Assembly: GCA_041394185.1 (NCBI GenBank)
Contig: JAWKIQ010000002.1
Location: forward strand, 1,116,001-1,180,000
Direction of reading: 5' to 3'
From: Acidimicrobiales bacterium
Lineage (GTDB): Bacteria; Actinomycetota; Acidimicrobiia; Acidimicrobiales; Poriferisodalaceae
Length of the DNA stretch: 64,000 nucleotides
Shown here one piece after another: positions 43,797-51,427 of the stretch. The translations under genes and the position numbers were made by a program. The notes beneath the pieces are model-generated. The model saw nothing but the letters and a program-made list of their open reading frames with translations. It was not told the DNA's origin and did not search any database. How positions within the stretch are numbered: the stretch's first letter is position 1; each line of letters begins with the position of its first letter.

Positions 43797-43943
43797 GAAT
43801 GGAATGTACCGAGCACGGGCTGGTTCGCCTCCCGCTCTCGAGTCGGTTCGTGTCGAGGGTTTCGGCTTGTGGAGGTGCGGCTCGGTGCCGGTAGGCTTCC
43901 TTCACTCGGGGACACCCAAAGAGCTTCTCCATCGGAGGTTTCG

Positions 43944-44264
43944 ATGATCACTCTGACCGAAGGTGCCGCCAGCAAGGTCGGCGAGCTCATCAAGGAAGAG
44001 AACGAGCCTGGTCTGGCGCTGCGCGTGGCTGTGCGGCCCGGCGGGTGCTCTGGCTTCTCCTACGAGATGTACTTCGATTCTGAGTTCGCCGACGACGACA
44101 TGGCCATCGAGTTCGATGGTGTCAAGGTCGTCTCCGACCCGATGAGCGCCCAGCTGCTCGAGGGCGCAACCCTCGATTTCAAAGACGGCCTGATGGGTTC
44201 TGGGTTTGCGATCGACAACCCGAACGCCCAGCGCACGTGTGGTTGTGGCAACAGCTTCAGCTGA
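43944..44264 (+). CDS. erpA: A-type Fe-S cluster insertion protein (ErpA/IscA/HesB family)
   Basis: This 106-residue protein has a GGAGG in front of the ATG. The three cluster-binding cysteines are C35 in PGGCSGF and C99, C101 in TCGCG. A-type proteins hold an Fe-S cluster or iron and pass it to target apo-proteins. The GFAIDNPNA segment is typical of ErpA-like members. The next gene overlaps its end by 20 bp. Confidence 0.9.
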   Translation: MITLTEGAASKVGELIKEENEPGLALRVAVRPGGCSGFSYEMYFDSEFADDDMAIEFDGVKVVSDPMSAQLLEGATLDFKDGLMGSGFAIDNPNAQRTCGCGNSFS

Positions 44265-44550
44265 AGGCTCGGGCTTCGGCCTGTTCGAGAACACGGCACG
44301 CGGCCGCTTCGAGCTGACGCGCGACGGTGAGCTGGTCAGCTTCGCCGAGTTTCACGCCGACGGCGACAATGTCGTGGTGCCCCATGTCGAGACGGTGCAC
44401 GCACATCGTGGCAATGGATACGCGGCTCGCCTACTCGACGGCATGCTCGACATGTTTCGCGAACAAGGACGCACCATCACGCCCCTTTGCTCGTTCGCTG
44501 CCGGGCACGTGACGGCCGATCCGCGCCATCGCGAGCTGCTCGCCAAGTGA
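44245..44550 (+). CDS. Small GNAT-like acetyltransferase (NATD1/YjdJ type)
   Basis: The protein has 101 residues from a GTG overlapping the Fe-S carrier gene. It contains the compact GNAT core found in YjdJ/NATD1 proteins: an FELTRDGELVSFAEF strand pair, an acetyl-CoA loop HRGNGYAARLLDGML, and an ITPLCSFAAGHV end. Substrate is unknown. It overlaps the next gene by 4 bp, so the unit erpA-GNAT-XDH-like is translated together. Confidence 0.78.
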   Translation: MATASAEGSGFGLFENTARGRFELTRDGELVSFAEFHADGDNVVVPHVETVHAHRGNGYAARLLDGMLDMFREQGRTITPLCSFAAGHVTADPRHRELLAK

Positions 44551-46100
44551 GCGACGGTGCGCGCCTCGGCTTCCAGCTGAACGGCCAACCGGTCGAAGTA
44601 CCCGATCTGGGGCTCAGCCTGCTGGAGGTGCTTCGCGATCAGCTGGGCCGCATCGAGGTCAAGGACGGCTGCTCGCCACAGGGCCAGTGTGGTTGCTGCA
44701 CGGTGCTGGTCGACGGAGCTCCCCGGGTGTCTTGCGTGACACCGGCCCGTCGCATACGCGGACGTTCCGTCACCACCGTCGAGGGCATAGAGCCCCAGCG
44801 GCGCGACCTTTGGGCCGACGCAATGTTTGCGACCGGCGGCAGCCAGTGCGGCTTTTGTACCCCTGGCATCATCTGCCGGCTGGAGGGGGCGGCGGCCAAG
44901 GGCGCCGATCTCACCGACCGCGGCACGGTCGACAAGGCCCTGCTGGGGCATCTGTGCAGGTGTACGGGCTGGTTGCCCATTCGTGAGGCTGCGGCGCTGG
45001 TGGCCCAAGGTGCCACGCAGCCAGACGACCGCGATGTGGCAGCCGCGTCACGGCGGGCCGAGCTGGAGGGCGGCGCACCTCAAAGGGTCGGCCCTTCGGT
45101 GGCCATAGGCCGATCAGGATTCGCCGACGACCTGGCCAGTCGCGATTCCCTGGTTGCGCTGCCTTCTGGAGACTCGTGGATCGTCGCCGAATCGATAAGC
45201 GAGGCCCGCGCCGCCATGGGCAAGGTGCAGGGTCGGCGCTCGTCTGTTGTTCCGACGCCCCCGATCGAGTTGCCGGCCGGCCCTTGGGCCGCCGCCCTGC
45301 AGACCTGCTGGACCGAGCCCGCCTACCTCGAGCCAGATGCTGTCTACTGCGAGCCCGGAGGGGTTCCCGTCGGCCCCCTCACCAACGGTGGTGCGTTCGG
45401 AGCCAAGGTCGATGACCACCTTCGGGCCGTTGCCGCCGAGCTTGCTACCCAACACGGTCGCCCCGTGCGGGTTCTCTACGACCGTGAAGATGTCGTGCGC
45501 AGGGGTGCCAAGCGGCCCCCGCTGGCCCTCGGGCTGCGGCCCGACATGTCTGGCGTGCTCAGGGTGGCAGCCACGCCCGGGGTCGAAGGCCTGGTGGCCG
45601 CGATCGCTCCAGGCGTTGTGGTCGAGCCGGTCGAGGTGTCGGGTCCGCCGACATCGATACATGTCCGCGGGGCGATCAGAGCCGAACTCGAGATGGCAAT
45701 GGCCGCAATCCGCAACGACCACGAGGTGACCGTCACCCTCGATTCAGGCGCGTGGTGCAGGGCTGCTGTCGACTCCGATGGAGTCCACCTCGTGGTCTCG
45801 GCCGGAGCACCCCTAGACCCGGTGGTGTTGCGGTCGTACACGATCGGAGCCGCTCACCAGGCGTTGGGTTTCGTCGGCTCTGAGGCGCTGGCCGTCGACT
45901 CACAAGGCGAGGTCCAGGACCTGACCATCCGCTCGTTCGGGGTGCTTCGCGCAGTCGACACCCCACCGATTCACGTCGACATCGTCAACTCTGACGCCGC
46001 GCCTGTGGCCGTCGGCGAGGCGGTGTTCTGTGCAGTCGCGTCGGCGGCTTGGGCGCAGGCAGGGCGTCCCCAGGCCATTCCCGTCAGCGCAGCGACCTAG
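44547..46100 (+). CDS. Compact xanthine-dehydrogenase-like fusion: 2Fe-2S domains plus shortened molybdopterin-domain remnant
   Basis: This protein has 517 residues. Residues 1-150 are a complete small subunit of a molybdenum hydroxylase: C42, C48, C51 and C63 for the first 2Fe-2S cluster, and C101, C104, C137 and C139 for the second. Residues about 180-517 resemble pieces of the large Mo subunit: IGRSGFADDL, NGGAFGAKVDDH, RPVRVLYDREDV, a YTIGAAHQALGFVGSEAL segment and PVAVGEAVFC near the end. The family large subunit is about 750 residues, so much is missing, including most of the cofactor-binding loops. There is no internal stop. It may be an electron-transfer protein or a decayed enzyme. 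Confidence 0.72.
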   Translation: MSDGARLGFQLNGQPVEVPDLGLSLLEVLRDQLGRIEVKDGCSPQGQCGCCTVLVDGAPRVSCVTPARRIRGRSVTTVEGIEPQRRDLWADAMFATGGSQCGFCTPGIICRLEGAAAKGADLTDRGTVDKALLGHLCRCTGWLPIREAAALVAQGATQPDDRDVAAASRRAELEGGAPQRVGPSVAIGRSGFADDLASRDSLVALPSGDSWIVAESISEARAAMGKVQGRRSSVVPTPPIELPAGPWAAALQTCWTEPAYLEPDAVYCEPGGVPVGPLTNGGAFGAKVDDHLRAVAAELATQHGRPVRVLYDREDVVRRGAKRPPLALGLRPDMSGVLRVAATPGVEGLVAAIAPGVVVEPVEVSGPPTSIHVRGAIRAELEMAMAAIRNDHEVTVTLDSGAWCRAAVDSDGVHLVVSAGAPLDPVVLRSYTIGAAHQALGFVGSEALAVDSQGEVQDLTIRSFGVLRAVDTPPIHVDIVNSDAAPVAVGEAVFCAVASAAWAQAGRPQAIPVSAAT

Positions 46101-46153
46101 CCGGGTCGCCGCTACTGTTGCTCCATCCGACCGACGCGACCAGAGGTTCACCC

Positions 46154-46507
46154 ATGTCCAAGCCAGTAGCGCACTATTCGTTGTTCCACCGTGCCGGTGA
46201 CTGGGTGATCGTCTCGGGTCAGCTCGGACTCAGCGACGGTGCCCTGGTCGAGGGGGTCGAAGCTCAGGCCCGCCAGGCTCTCGTCAACCTGGCCTCGGTT
46301 CTCGAGTCGGCGGGCGCCACCATGGGCGACGTTGCCAAGTGCACCGTGTTCATGACCGACATCTCGGACTTCGCCACCATCAACGGCATCTACGCCGAGG
46401 CCTTCGGAGATCACAAGCCCAGCCGATCGGCCATCGCGGTTGCTGCCCTGCCACTGGGCGGCCTGGTCGAAATCGAGGCGTGGGCCTACGTGGGCCAGCA
46501 GAGCTAG
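46154..46507 (+). CDS. ridA: RidA family protein (YjgF/YER057c/UK114)
   Basis: This 117-residue protein has the family pattern: SGQLGLSDG near the start, QARQALVNLASVLESAGA, TVFMTDISDFATINGIY and the end region SRSAIAVAALPLGGLVEIEAWAYV, with the arginine that holds the substrate carboxylate (R in SRSAI). RidA hydrolyses reactive 2-aminoacrylate-type enamines. It starts at ATG 46154, 53 bp after the molybdenum-hydroxylase-like gene. Confidence 0.9.
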   Translation: MSKPVAHYSLFHRAGDWVIVSGQLGLSDGALVEGVEAQARQALVNLASVLESAGATMGDVAKCTVFMTDISDFATINGIYAEAFGDHKPSRSAIAVAALPLGGLVEIEAWAYVGQQS

Positions 46508-46516
46508 ACTGTCGCC

Positions 46517-46672
46517 ATGCTCGGAGGAATCATCATCGTCGTGCTGCTATTGGTCGCCCCGGTGATCATCGTCGCCAGCATGTCGATCGTCGCAGCGCTT
46601 CTGGGCGGCGTCCTGAACAACGACGCCGCCGAACGCCACGCCGACAGCGAATTGCTCGAAACCAACTACTGA
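46517..46672 (+). CDS. Small single-helix membrane protein
   Basis: An ATG 9 bp after ridA begins a 51-residue reading frame with GGA before it. Residues 3-32 are strongly hydrophobic (IIIVVLLLVAPVIIVAS and continuing) and the C-terminal 17 residues are acidic and polar. Codon use looks like its neighbours. Function unknown. It ends within the convergent regulator gene, overlapping by 7 bp. Confidence 0.5.
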   Translation: MLGGIIIVVLLLVAPVIIVASMSIVAALLGGVLNNDAAERHADSELLETNY

Positions 46673-47358
46673 TCTCGGGCCCAGCGCGACTGGCCGAACT
46701 TGTAGCCCACCGAGCGCACGGTCTGAATCAGGTTGGCGTTCTCTTCGCCCAGCTTCGATCGCAGACGTCGCACGTGCACGTCGACGGTCCTGGCGCCGCC
46801 GTAGTACTCGTAGCCCCACACCCGGTTCAGCAGGACTTCTCTCGTGAAGACGCGGCCGGGGTGGCTGGCCAAGAACTTCAGCAGCTCGTATTCCATGTAG
46901 GTGAGGTCGATCGGGTGACCCTCAACGGCGGCCTCGTACGTCTCGAGGTTCAGCACCAGCGGCCCATATTCGACCAGTTCGCCCGAGCCGGCCGTGCCCT
47001 CGCGCTGGAACAGGTGACGAAGTCTGGCCTCCAGCTCACGGGGGTGGAACGGGGCCAGGCAGAAGTCGTCGAACAGCTCGTCGCGCATCTCCAGCTCGTC
47101 CAGCTGGTTGCCGCGAACCAGCAGCAGTAAGGGTGGGGCTGCGTCGTCGCGCCTTCGCAGCGCTCGGCAAACGCCCCACGCCTCGTCGGTGGTCTCGACA
47201 GCGTCGGCTGAGATCACTGCCCCCGACCAGCCGTCGTCGGGCTCGGATCGAATCGCATCGAACTCGTCGGCGACGGGTTTCCACGAATAGCCGGCGAGGT
47301 CCAGGCTGCGAGCCAGCTCGGGCGGCGGCGGTGAGGGGTAGACGAGAATCGGTTCCAC
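46666..47358 (-). CDS. GlnR-like OmpR-family transcription regulator
   Basis: This 230-residue protein has an N-terminal receiver-like domain without the usual set of phosphorylation residues, and a C-terminal winged helix from about 125: LDLETYEA-type strand, IDLTYMEYELLKFLASHPGRVF, WGYEYYGGARTVDVHVRRLRSKLG and TVRSVGYKF. This is the arrangement of GlnR, the orphan nitrogen regulator of actinobacteria, and the same-strand neighbour is glutamine synthetase. It likely controls glnA, though that is inference. Confidence 0.78.
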   Translation of the reverse strand: MEPILVYPSPPPPELARSLDLAGYSWKPVADEFDAIRSEPDDGWSGAVISADAVETTDEAWGVCRALRRRDDAAPPLLLLVRGNQLDELEMRDELFDDFCLAPFHPRELEARLRHLFQREGTAGSGELVEYGPLVLNLETYEAAVEGHPIDLTYMEYELLKFLASHPGRVFTREVLLNRVWGYEYYGGARTVDVHVRRLRSKLGEENANLIQTVRSVGYKFGQSRWARDQ

Positions 47359-47371
47359 TTGGTTGCCAGCC

Positions 47372-48706
47372 TCACACGTTGCGCAGGTAGCGATCCAGCT
47401 CGAACTGGGTCACCTGCGACTTGTAGGTGGCGAACTCGGCTCTCTTGTTGCGGACGAACCACTCGAACAGATGAACACCAAGGACGTCTCTGGCCAGCTC
47501 GGATGCTTCCAGCTTGTCGAGGGCGGCGCCCAGCGAGTCGGGCAGTGGGGTATAGCCGGCCGCAGCCATCTGCTTTGGATCCATCTTGAACAGATCGGCT
47601 GGGGCCTCGGGGCCCAGTTCCATCTGGTTCTCGATCCCGTCGAGGCCGGCCGCCAGTATCAGCGCGAACGTCAGATACGGATTGCACGCCGGGTCTGGCG
47701 AGCGGTACTCGACCCGAGCCGACTCGGCCTTGCCCTTCTTTATCGAGGGCACGCGCACCAGAGCGGCCCGGTTGGACCGAGCCCATGACACCGAAACCGG
47801 GGCCTCGAAACCGGGAACCAACCGCTTGTAAGAGTTCACCAACTGGTTGGTGACGGCGGTTATGTCGGGTGCGTGGCGCAGCAGACCGGCCATGAACTGT
47901 TTGGCCACCGGGGTCAGCCCGATCGGGTCGTCGGGGTCGTGGAAGGCGTTCTCGTCGCCACGGAACAGCGACAGGTGTGTGTGCATTCCAGAGCCCTGAT
48001 GCGCCGCCATGGGTTTGGGCATGAACGTGGCGTGCACGCCGTGTTCGATGGCGATCTCCTTCACGATCAAGCGGAAGGTCATGACGTTGTCGGCCATGGT
48101 CAGAGCGTCGGTATAGCGCAGGTCGATCTCGTGCTGGCTGGGGGCGTCTTCGTGGAACGAGTACTCGACGCTGATCCCCATGCTCTCCAGCGCCTGGAGT
48201 GTGCGCCGACGAATCGAGCTGGCGACGTCTGCGGTGGTCAGGTCGAAGTACGAACCCTGGTCCAGCGGAACCAGTGGCTGGCTGGGGTCACCCTTCTCGA
48301 ACAGGAAGTACTCCAGTTCGGGGGCGACGAAGAACGTGAATCCGGCCTCCCTGGCCCGATCCAGTTGCCGGCGCAGAACCTGCCTGGTATCGCCCTCGAA
48401 CGGTTCACCGTTGGCCCGGTCGATGTCGCAGAACATCCTGGCGACCCGCTCGTCGTTGTCGGTCCAGCTGAGCAGCTGGAACGAGTGTGGGTCTGGGCGG
48501 GCCAGAACGTCTTCTTCGGCGATGCGGCTGAATCCGTCTATCGACGAGCCGTCGAACAGCATGCCTTCCTCGAACGCCGCCTCGAGCTCGGCCGGGCCGA
48601 TGTTCAGAGACTTGAGCTGACCGTGCACGTCTGTGAACAACAGGCGGACCAGGCGCACCCCGCGGTCCTCCACCTTGCGCATGACGTATTCGGTTTGGCG
48701 TTCCAT
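47372..48706 (-). CDS. glnA: Glutamine synthetase, type I
   Basis: This 444-residue protein starts at ATG 48706 (an ATG nine bases upstream is an alternative). It has FDGSSIDGFSRI, the catalytic VAPELEYFLF, GIEVEYSFHEDAPSQHE-type and HATFMPKPMAAHQGSGMH blocks, NSYKRLVPGFEAP and RVEYRSPDPACNPYL. It makes glutamine from glutamate and ammonia. Actinobacteria often have several GS genes; this is GSI-alpha-like, as no clear adenylylation Tyr motif of GSI-beta stands out. The divergent neighbour is a type II enzyme. Confidence 0.93.
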   Translation of the reverse strand: MERQTEYVMRKVEDRGVRLVRLLFTDVHGQLKSLNIGPAELEAAFEEGMLFDGSSIDGFSRIAEEDVLARPDPHSFQLLSWTDNDERVARMFCDIDRANGEPFEGDTRQVLRRQLDRAREAGFTFFVAPELEYFLFEKGDPSQPLVPLDQGSYFDLTTADVASSIRRRTLQALESMGISVEYSFHEDAPSQHEIDLRYTDALTMADNVMTFRLIVKEIAIEHGVHATFMPKPMAAHQGSGMHTHLSLFRGDENAFHDPDDPIGLTPVAKQFMAGLLRHAPDITAVTNQLVNSYKRLVPGFEAPVSVSWARSNRAALVRVPSIKKGKAESARVEYRSPDPACNPYLTFALILAAGLDGIENQMELGPEAPADLFKMDPKQMAAAGYTPLPDSLGAALDKLEASELARDVLGVHLFEWFVRNKRAEFATYKSQVTQFELDRYLRNV

Positions 48707-48757
48707 GGCGCACATTGTCGACCCATCCGTCAGGTTCTTGGAAGGCCCCGGCCATCG

Positions 48758-48791
48758 GTTCACACTGCGTTCACATTCGGGCAATGTTCAC
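48758..48791. promoter_or_regulatory. PHO-box-like direct repeats between the two glutamine synthetase genes
   Basis: GTTCAC occurs at 48758, 48769 and 48786. The first two form 11-bp units GTTCACACTGC and GTTCACATTCG in direct repeat, matching PhoP boxes of actinobacteria; the third is 17 bp from the second. GlnR sites have related GTnAC patterns, so GlnR-PhoP competition, known for glutamine synthetase genes in Streptomyces, is possible here. Inference from sequence only. Confidence 0.5.
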
Positions 48792-48883
48792 GAAATCAGG
48801 TCCGATCTACAGTTTGGCCGTCGCAGTGAACGTCTGCGGCGTTCGACCTACGAACTCGACCCCCACACAACTAAGGACGTGCA

Positions 48884-49897
48884 GTGGCGTATCGCGCTGA
48901 ATACTTGTGGATCGATGGCACGGAACCGACTGCCGAGATCCGTTCGAAGACGAGGATCCTCCAGGACGGCGCCGAGCCCGGCATCTGGGGCTACGACGGT
49001 TCCAGCACCAACCAGGCAACCGGCGACAACTCCGACGTCGTCTTGAAGCCGGTGTTCAGCTGCCCAGACCCGATTCGTGGCGGCGACGACATCATCGTGA
49101 TGTGCGAGACCTTCCTCACCGACCTCGAGACCCCGCACCCCACCAACACCCGTGCCAAGGCCCGTGAGGCTTTCGAGAAGTACGGCGATCAGGAACCCCT
49201 GTTCGGCCTCGAGCAGGAATACACCATGATCGACCCCCGCACGGGTTGGCCGGCAGGGTTCCCGCCGAACGGCTTCCCCGCACCGCAGGGCCCCTACTAC
49301 TGCGGCGTTGGTGCGCTGAAGATCCACGGCCGCCCACTGGTCGAGGAGCACACCAAGCTCTGCATCGATGCGGGCCTGATGATCTCTGGCACCAACGCCG
49401 AGGTCATGCCCGGTCAGTGGGAGTTCCAGATCGGCCCGGCCGACACTCTCACCGTCGCCGATCACATGTGGATCGCCCGCTACCTCCTCTATCGGGTGGG
49501 CGAGGAGTACGACCTCGAGATGAGCCTTGCCGCCAAGCCGATGAAGGGCGACTGGAACGGCGCCGGCATGCACACCAACTTCTCCACCAAGGCCATGCGC
49601 GAGAGCTACGAGCCCATCATCGCTGCTTGCGAGGCCCTGGGCGCCGAAGGGGTTCCCGAAAAGCACCTCACGGGTTATGGCCACGGCATCGAGGACCGCC
49701 TCACTGGCGCCCACGAGACCCAGCGCTATGACCAGTTCAGCTACGGCGTCTCCGACCGCGGCGCCTCGATTCGTATCCCCTGGCAGGTCGCCGTCGACCA
49801 GAAGGGCTACATCGAGGACCGCCGGCCCAACGCCAACGCCGATCCATACGTCATCACCGCCCTGATGACCGACACGGTCTGCAGCGCTCTCGCCTGA
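48884..49897 (+). CDS. glnII: Glutamine synthetase, type II (eukaryotic type)
   Basis: This 337-residue protein has a GTG start. It is the short type II enzyme: EYLWIDGTEPT, WGYDGSSTNQATG, PLFGLEQEYTMID, GTNAEVMPGQWEFQIG, GDWNGAGMHTNFST and HGIEDRLTGAHETQ, the last a GSII-specific loop. It is not regulated by adenylylation. It is divergent from the type I gene, and a strong hairpin terminator follows its stop. Confidence 0.94.
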   Translation: MAYRAEYLWIDGTEPTAEIRSKTRILQDGAEPGIWGYDGSSTNQATGDNSDVVLKPVFSCPDPIRGGDDIIVMCETFLTDLETPHPTNTRAKAREAFEKYGDQEPLFGLEQEYTMIDPRTGWPAGFPPNGFPAPQGPYYCGVGALKIHGRPLVEEHTKLCIDAGLMISGTNAEVMPGQWEFQIGPADTLTVADHMWIARYLLYRVGEEYDLEMSLAAKPMKGDWNGAGMHTNFSTKAMRESYEPIIAACEALGAEGVPEKHLTGYGHGIEDRLTGAHETQRYDQFSYGVSDRGASIRIPWQVAVDQKGYIEDRRPNANADPYVITALMTDTVCSALA

Positions 49898-49918
49898 ATC
49901 TGATCGTTCCGTTCGGAT

Positions 49919-49956
49919 ACAGACCGGCACCACTGGTGCCGGTCTGTACGCGTTTT
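49919..49956 (+). terminator. Intrinsic terminator after glnII
   Basis: A 13-bp perfect stem ACAGACCGGCACC/GGTGCCGGTCTGT (49919-49931 and 49935-49947) with a 3-base loop lies 22 bp past the glnII stop and is followed by ACGCGTTTT. It is a strong Rho-independent terminator. Confidence 0.8.
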
Positions 49957-50197
49957 CGCCTGGCTGCAACGACCAAATGGCGGCGTGTCCCCGCGAATTG
50001 CTCCATCGCGCTGGTAAACTCGCCGATCTGTCCTGAACGCGTGGCCGTCGCCGGGGGGTTTCCCAAAAGGCGGCGGGCATGTGATGCGGGGCCGTGTTGG
50101 TGCGGCACTGGATCGCTATCGTTTCGTGTCGAATCGGTGCGGTCTCGGTAGGGTACCGACACGAGCAGAGTGACTGCCTTCACAGGAGCGATACCAC
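49957..50197. other. Leader region of the sigma factor gene
   Basis: After the glnII terminator there is no gene for about 240 bp before the sigma factor start. The region presumably carries its promoter(s). TAGGGT at about 50150 could be a -10 element, but no convincing -35 goes with it. An AGGAG lies just before the GTG at 50198. Confidence 0.3.
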
Positions 50198-51148
50198 GTG
50201 GCCAAGGAGCGGGTAGAACGGGATGAGGAAGACCTCGTCCGGCTGTATCTCACCGACATTGGTCAGTACCCGCTGCTGACCAAGGACGACGAGGTCCGGC
50301 TCGCCCAGGCGATAGAAGCCGGCAACGAGGCTCGCGAGGTCCTCGATCGTGGAACCTGTGAGGAAGGCAAGCCGCTCACCGCAGCCAAGAAGCGCGAGTT
50401 CCGCAAGGCGGCTCGTGCCGGCGAAGAGGCCGAGCGCACCTTCGTCCAGTCCAACCTGCGGCTGGTCGTGTCGATCGCCAAGAAGTACCAGGCATCTGGC
50501 CTTCCTCTGCTGGACCTGATCCAGGAGGGCAACCTCGGGCTCATGCACGCAGTCGAGAAGTTCGACTGGCGCAAGGGCTTCAAGTTCTCGACCTATGCCA
50601 CTTGGTGGATCCGCCAGGCAATCACCCGCGGCATCGCCAATACCGGCCGCACCATTCGGCTTCCGGTTCACGCGGGCGACACCCTGGCCCGGCTGCAGAA
50701 GGCCCGCTCGCGCCTGGAGCTGAAGATGGGCCGCCCTGCCACCTTGGCCGAGCTGGCGGCCGAGGTCGAGATGCCAGAAGACAAGGTCACCGAGGCCCTG
50801 CGGTTCGCCGCCGAACCGCTGTCGTTGTCAGAGCCATTGCGCGAAGACGGCGATGCCGAGTTGGGCGACGTCGTCGAGGACCGCTCGGCCGAGTCTCCGT
50901 TCGAGGTTGCAGCCACGGCATTGCTGCCCGAAGAGATCAACCGCCTTCTCGCCCCGCTCGACGAGCGCGAGCGCGAAATCCTGAAGCTGCGCTTCGGTCT
51001 CGACCGGGGCGAGCCGCGCACCCTAGAAGAGGTCGGTGAGCATTTCAGCCTCACCCGCGAACGTATCCGCCAGATCGAGGCCCGGGCGATGTCGAAGCTC
51101 AGGCATCCATCCAGCGACACCGGTGCCCGAGACCTCCTGTCGGTCTGA
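50198..51148 (+). CDS. RNA polymerase sigma-70 factor, group 2 (SigA/SigB-like)
   Basis: This 316-residue protein has region 1.2 (DLVRLYLTDIGQYPLL), region 2 (NLRLVVSIAKKYQASGLPLLDLIQEGNLGLMHAVEKFDWRKGFKFSTYATWWIRQAITRGIA spans it), region 3 and region 4.2 ending with TLEEVGEHFSLTRERIRQIEARAMSKLRHP. It lacks the long N-terminal region 1.1 of a primary sigma factor, so is probably a non-essential alternative primary-like factor. Start is GTG 50198. tRNA-Sec follows. Confidence 0.9.
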   Translation: MAKERVERDEEDLVRLYLTDIGQYPLLTKDDEVRLAQAIEAGNEAREVLDRGTCEEGKPLTAAKKREFRKAARAGEEAERTFVQSNLRLVVSIAKKYQASGLPLLDLIQEGNLGLMHAVEKFDWRKGFKFSTYATWWIRQAITRGIANTGRTIRLPVHAGDTLARLQKARSRLELKMGRPATLAELAAEVEMPEDKVTEALRFAAEPLSLSEPLREDGDAELGDVVEDRSAESPFEVAATALLPEEINRLLAPLDEREREILKLRFGLDRGEPRTLEEVGEHFSLTRERIRQIEARAMSKLRHPSSDTGARDLLSV

Positions 51149-51210
51149 TTCGGGGCTACGGTCGAGCCTCCCAGCCGAACTTGTTCGGCCAATCGAGCGA
51201 ACGTGGTCGG

Positions 51211-51306
51211 GGAGGTGTCCGAGCGCCTGGTGGGCTCCCCCGCCTTCAAAGCGGGTGGGACGGGTGATCCCCGTCCGGCGGGTTCGATTCCCGTCCACCT
51301 CCGCCA
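51211..51306 (+). tRNA. selC: tRNA-Sec (anticodon TCA)
   Basis: This 96-nt tRNA has anticodon TCA (51246-51248) in loop CTTCAAA, a CCCGC/GCGGG anticodon stem, a long variable arm with a 7-bp GGACGGG/CCCGTCC stem, TTCGATT T-loop and an encoded CCA after discriminator G. This is selenocysteine tRNA, reading UGA. Seven acceptor pairs (GGAGGTG/CACCTCC) form, while the eighth pair of bacterial tRNA-Sec would be T with C; a sixth T-stem pair can form instead. The selA-selB operon is 10 kb away. Confidence 0.93.
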
Positions 51307-51427
51307 CGTTCACGCTCGCACGCTCCGCCGTGTCACCGTCACAGTGTCCCGATAGGGTCTGACCCAACTTCCTCCTCCAGACAACTTCCCCCACTGTTGA
51401 AGTCGTCTCTCTAAGAGGAGTCTCCGC

